Shown here piece by piece: positions 62,518 through 64,000 of a stretch of DNA of 64,000 nt. The position numbers and the translations under genes are program-made. Position 1 is the stretch's first letter, and each line of letters starts with the position of its first letter. The notes under the pieces are model-generated. The model saw only the letters and a list, made by a program, of their open reading frames with translations. It was not told the origin of the DNA and searched no databases. The DNA is from Amycolatopsis pretoriensis (GTDB lineage Bacteria; Actinomycetota; Actinomycetes; Mycobacteriales; Pseudonocardiaceae): NCBI RefSeq assembly GCF_900107925.1, contig NZ_FNUJ01000001.1, positions 682,001-746,000 on the forward strand, in the 5' to 3' direction.

Positions 62518-63366
62518 GTGACCAGCTACCTGATCGGACTCGTCGGCACCGGCATCGGGCCGTCCGCCAGCCCGGCCCTGCACGAACGCGAGGCCGACGA
62601 GCTCGGCCTCCGCTACGTCTACCGCCTGCTGGACCTCGACGCGCTGCGCCGCCCGGTCGCCGACGTCCTCGCCGCCGCCCGGCTCGCCGGCTTCGACGGG
62701 CTCAACGTCACGCACCCGGCCAAGCAGCTGGTGTGCGAGCACCTCGACGAGCTGTCCCCCGAAGCCGCCGCGCTCGGCGCGGTCAACACCGTCGTCTTCG
62801 ACCGCGGCCGCGCGATCGGGCACAACACCGACGCGACCGGTTTCGCCCGCAGCCTCACCCGGGGCCTGCCGGACGTCCGGATGGACGAGGTCGTCCTGCT
62901 GGGCGCCGGGGGAGCGGGCGCCGCGGTCGCGCACGCGCTGCTGTCCCTGGGCACCGGCCGGCTCACGGTCCACGACGTCGACCGCGAGCGTGCCGCGAAG
63001 CTCGTCGACGCGCTGCGAGCGCGGTTCGGTGCCGGACGCGCGGAACCCGGCGGCCTCGACGCCGTCCACCGCGCCGACGGCCTGGTGCACGCGACCCCGA
63101 CCGGGATGGCCGCCCACCCCGGCTCGCCGCTGCCGGCCGGGTACCTGCGGCCTGGGCTGTGGGTCGCCGACATCGTCTACCGTCCGCTGGAGACCGCGCT
63201 GCTGGCCGACGCCCGCGCCCGCGGCTGCCGCGTGCTGCACGGCGGCGGCATGGTCGTGCTGCAGGCCGCCGAGTCGTTCCGGCTGTTCACCGGCGTCGAG
63301 CCGGACCCGGCGCGGATGCTGCGCCACTTCGACGCCCTCGAAGGGGAGGCCGCCCGTGCCGCCTGA
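62518..63366 (+). CDS. Shikimate/quinate dehydrogenase
   Basis: A 282-residue enzyme of the AroE/YdiB family that interconverts shikimate (or quinate) and the 3-dehydro acids. The substrate loop is GIGPSASPALHE, catalytic lysine 69 lies in NVTHPAKQ and catalytic aspartate 105 in GHNTDATGF. The cofactor motif is LLGAGGAGAAVAHALL, and VHDVDRE after the second strand suggests NAD. An acidic pocket residue (Glu after His) replaces the usual Asn, which favours a catabolic paralogue over biosynthetic AroE. GTG at 62518, with GGAGGG upstream. It overlaps the dehydratase gene by 11 bp. Confidence 0.9.
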   Translation: MTSYLIGLVGTGIGPSASPALHEREADELGLRYVYRLLDLDALRRPVADVLAAARLAGFDGLNVTHPAKQLVCEHLDELSPEAAALGAVNTVVFDRGRAIGHNTDATGFARSLTRGLPDVRMDEVVLLGAGGAGAAVAHALLSLGTGRLTVHDVDRERAAKLVDALRARFGAGRAEPGGLDAVHRADGLVHATPTGMAAHPGSPLPAGYLRPGLWVADIVYRPLETALLADARARGCRVLHGGGMVVLQAAESFRLFTGVEPDPARMLRHFDALEGEAARAA

Positions 63367-64000
63367 ACTGCGTACCGCGATCGCCACCGTCTGCCTCTCC
63401 GGAACCCTCGAGGACAAGCTCGCCGCGGCGGCCGCGGCCGGGTTCGACGGCGTCGAGCTGTTCGAGAACGACCTGGTCGTCTCGCCGTCGAGCCCGGCCG
63501 AAATCCGCCGCCGCTGCGCGGACCTCGGCCTCTCGATCGACCTCTACCAGCCGTTCCGCGACTTCGAGGCGGTCCCGCCGGACGTCTACGCGGCCAACCT
63601 CCGCCGCGCCCGGCGCAAGTTCGACGTCATGGCCGAACTCGGCGCCGACACGGTGCTGGTCTGCTCGTCCGTCTCGCCGGACGCGATCGACGACGACGAG
63701 CTCGCCGCCGAACAGCTGCACGCGCTCTCCGAGCAAGCGGCCGAGCGAGGACTGCGGATCGCGTACGAAGCGCTGGCCTGGGGCCGCCACGTCAGCGGCT
63801 ACGAACACGCTTGGCGCATCGTGCGCCGCGCCGCGCACCCCGCCCTCGGCGTGTGCCTGGACAGCTTCCACATCCTGTCGAAGGGCCACGACCCGGCGCC
63901 GATCCGCGCGATCCCCGGCGACAAGATCTTCTTCCTGCAGCTCGCCGACGCACCCGAGCTGCCGATGGACGTCCTGCCGTGGAGCCGTCACCACCGGCTC
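63356..64000 (+). CDS. 3-Dehydroshikimate dehydratase, sugar-isomerase fold (3' truncated by window)
   Basis: The first 215 residues of an AP-endonuclease-2/xylose-isomerase-like TIM barrel. The blocks ATVCLSGTLEDKLAAAAAAGFDGVELFENDL, LYQPFRDFEAVPP, AYEALAWGRHV and CLDSFHILSKGHDP match bacterial QuiC-type 3-dehydroshikimate dehydratases, many of which continue into a fused HPPD-like domain. It would convert 3-dehydroshikimate to protocatechuate. GTG at 63356 with GGGGAGG upstream, overlapping the dehydrogenase stop. The C-terminal half is outside the window. Confidence 0.87.
   Translation, partial: MPPELRTAIATVCLSGTLEDKLAAAAAAGFDGVELFENDLVVSPSSPAEIRRRCADLGLSIDLYQPFRDFEAVPPDVYAANLRRARRKFDVMAELGADTVLVCSSVSPDAIDDDELAAEQLHALSEQAAERGLRIAYEALAWGRHVSGYEHAWRIVRRAAHPALGVCLDSFHILSKGHDPAPIRAIPGDKIFFLQLADAPELPMDVLPWSRHHRL

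Overview
The window looks like chromosomal DNA of a high-GC filamentous actinomycete, most probably Amycolatopsis or a close Pseudonocardiaceae relative. The evidence is very high GC at third codon positions, many GTG starts, dense ATGA/GTGA start-stop overlaps, and a large number of TetR, MarR, ROK, WYL, PucR and SARP-type regulators. I see no rRNA, tRNA, CRISPR array, insertion sequence or prophage. The sequence reads as an accessory, metabolically rich chromosome arm.

Layout. 1-2842: a sulfonate/nitrate-type ABC importer (ATPase cut by the window start, lipoprotein binding protein) with a ROK regulator. 3099-6036: an ArsR-SRPBCC pair, a WYL regulator and a divergent EHN-type epoxide hydrolase. 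6095-16869: a large AfsR/SARP-like regulator, an FAD monooxygenase, divergent DUF3140/DUF2945 genes, an NmrA reductase with its TetR, a PucR regulator, a secreted YncE-like propeller protein, a coupled MarR-DUF5655 pair and a DUF4142 protein. 16879-17294: a decayed acetyltransferase.

17304-28442 is the largest functional block. It is a complete MimABCD/PrmABCD-type soluble di-iron propane/alkane monooxygenase locus. A divergent AcoR/MimR-like activator faces an 82-residue unknown protein, hydroxylase alpha, reductase, hydroxylase beta, coupling protein, amidohydrolase, MIP18/DUF59 protein, zinc alcohol dehydrogenase and a dedicated GroEL-like chaperonin. Two near-identical GTCTCA-x3-TGAGAC operators lie upstream of the small gene and of the alpha subunit. 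Two perfect palindromes with core CTTTCACGTGAAAG separate the alpha subunit from the reductase.

29434-33136 is a rifamycin-resistance operon: rifampicin monooxygenase (rox) followed by the RNA polymerase-rescuing helicase-like helR. A palindrome matching the rifamycin-associated element lies upstream. 33241-39133 holds a GNAT/TetR pair with three copies of one operator, a second epoxide hydrolase, an SDR, a glutathionyl-hydroquinone-reductase-like enzyme, MarR, YceI and another TetR. 39188-49535 holds a pentapeptide protein and a glycan-utilisation locus (GH31, two permeases, binding protein, LacI, divergent secreted GH3 with a beta-trefoil-like insertion).

49550-60365 holds a frameshifted pentapeptide membrane gene, a PF04672-like methyltransferase, a P450, a secreted alpha/beta hydrolase, a PAS-GGDEF protein with a degenerate EAL-like domain, a nitroreductase, a cysteine-rich unknown protein, a large membrane Fe-S reductase and an FHA protein. 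60327-64000 is the start of a quinate/shikimate catabolic locus: MHS-family transporter, TetR, shikimate/quinate dehydrogenase and a truncated 3-dehydroshikimate dehydratase, with one motif shared by the two promoters.

A hairpin family with GTCGTGAGTG arms around GGTTAGAAC occurs twice (6023 and 40096). Each copy supplies the last codons and stop codons of the genes it terminates.
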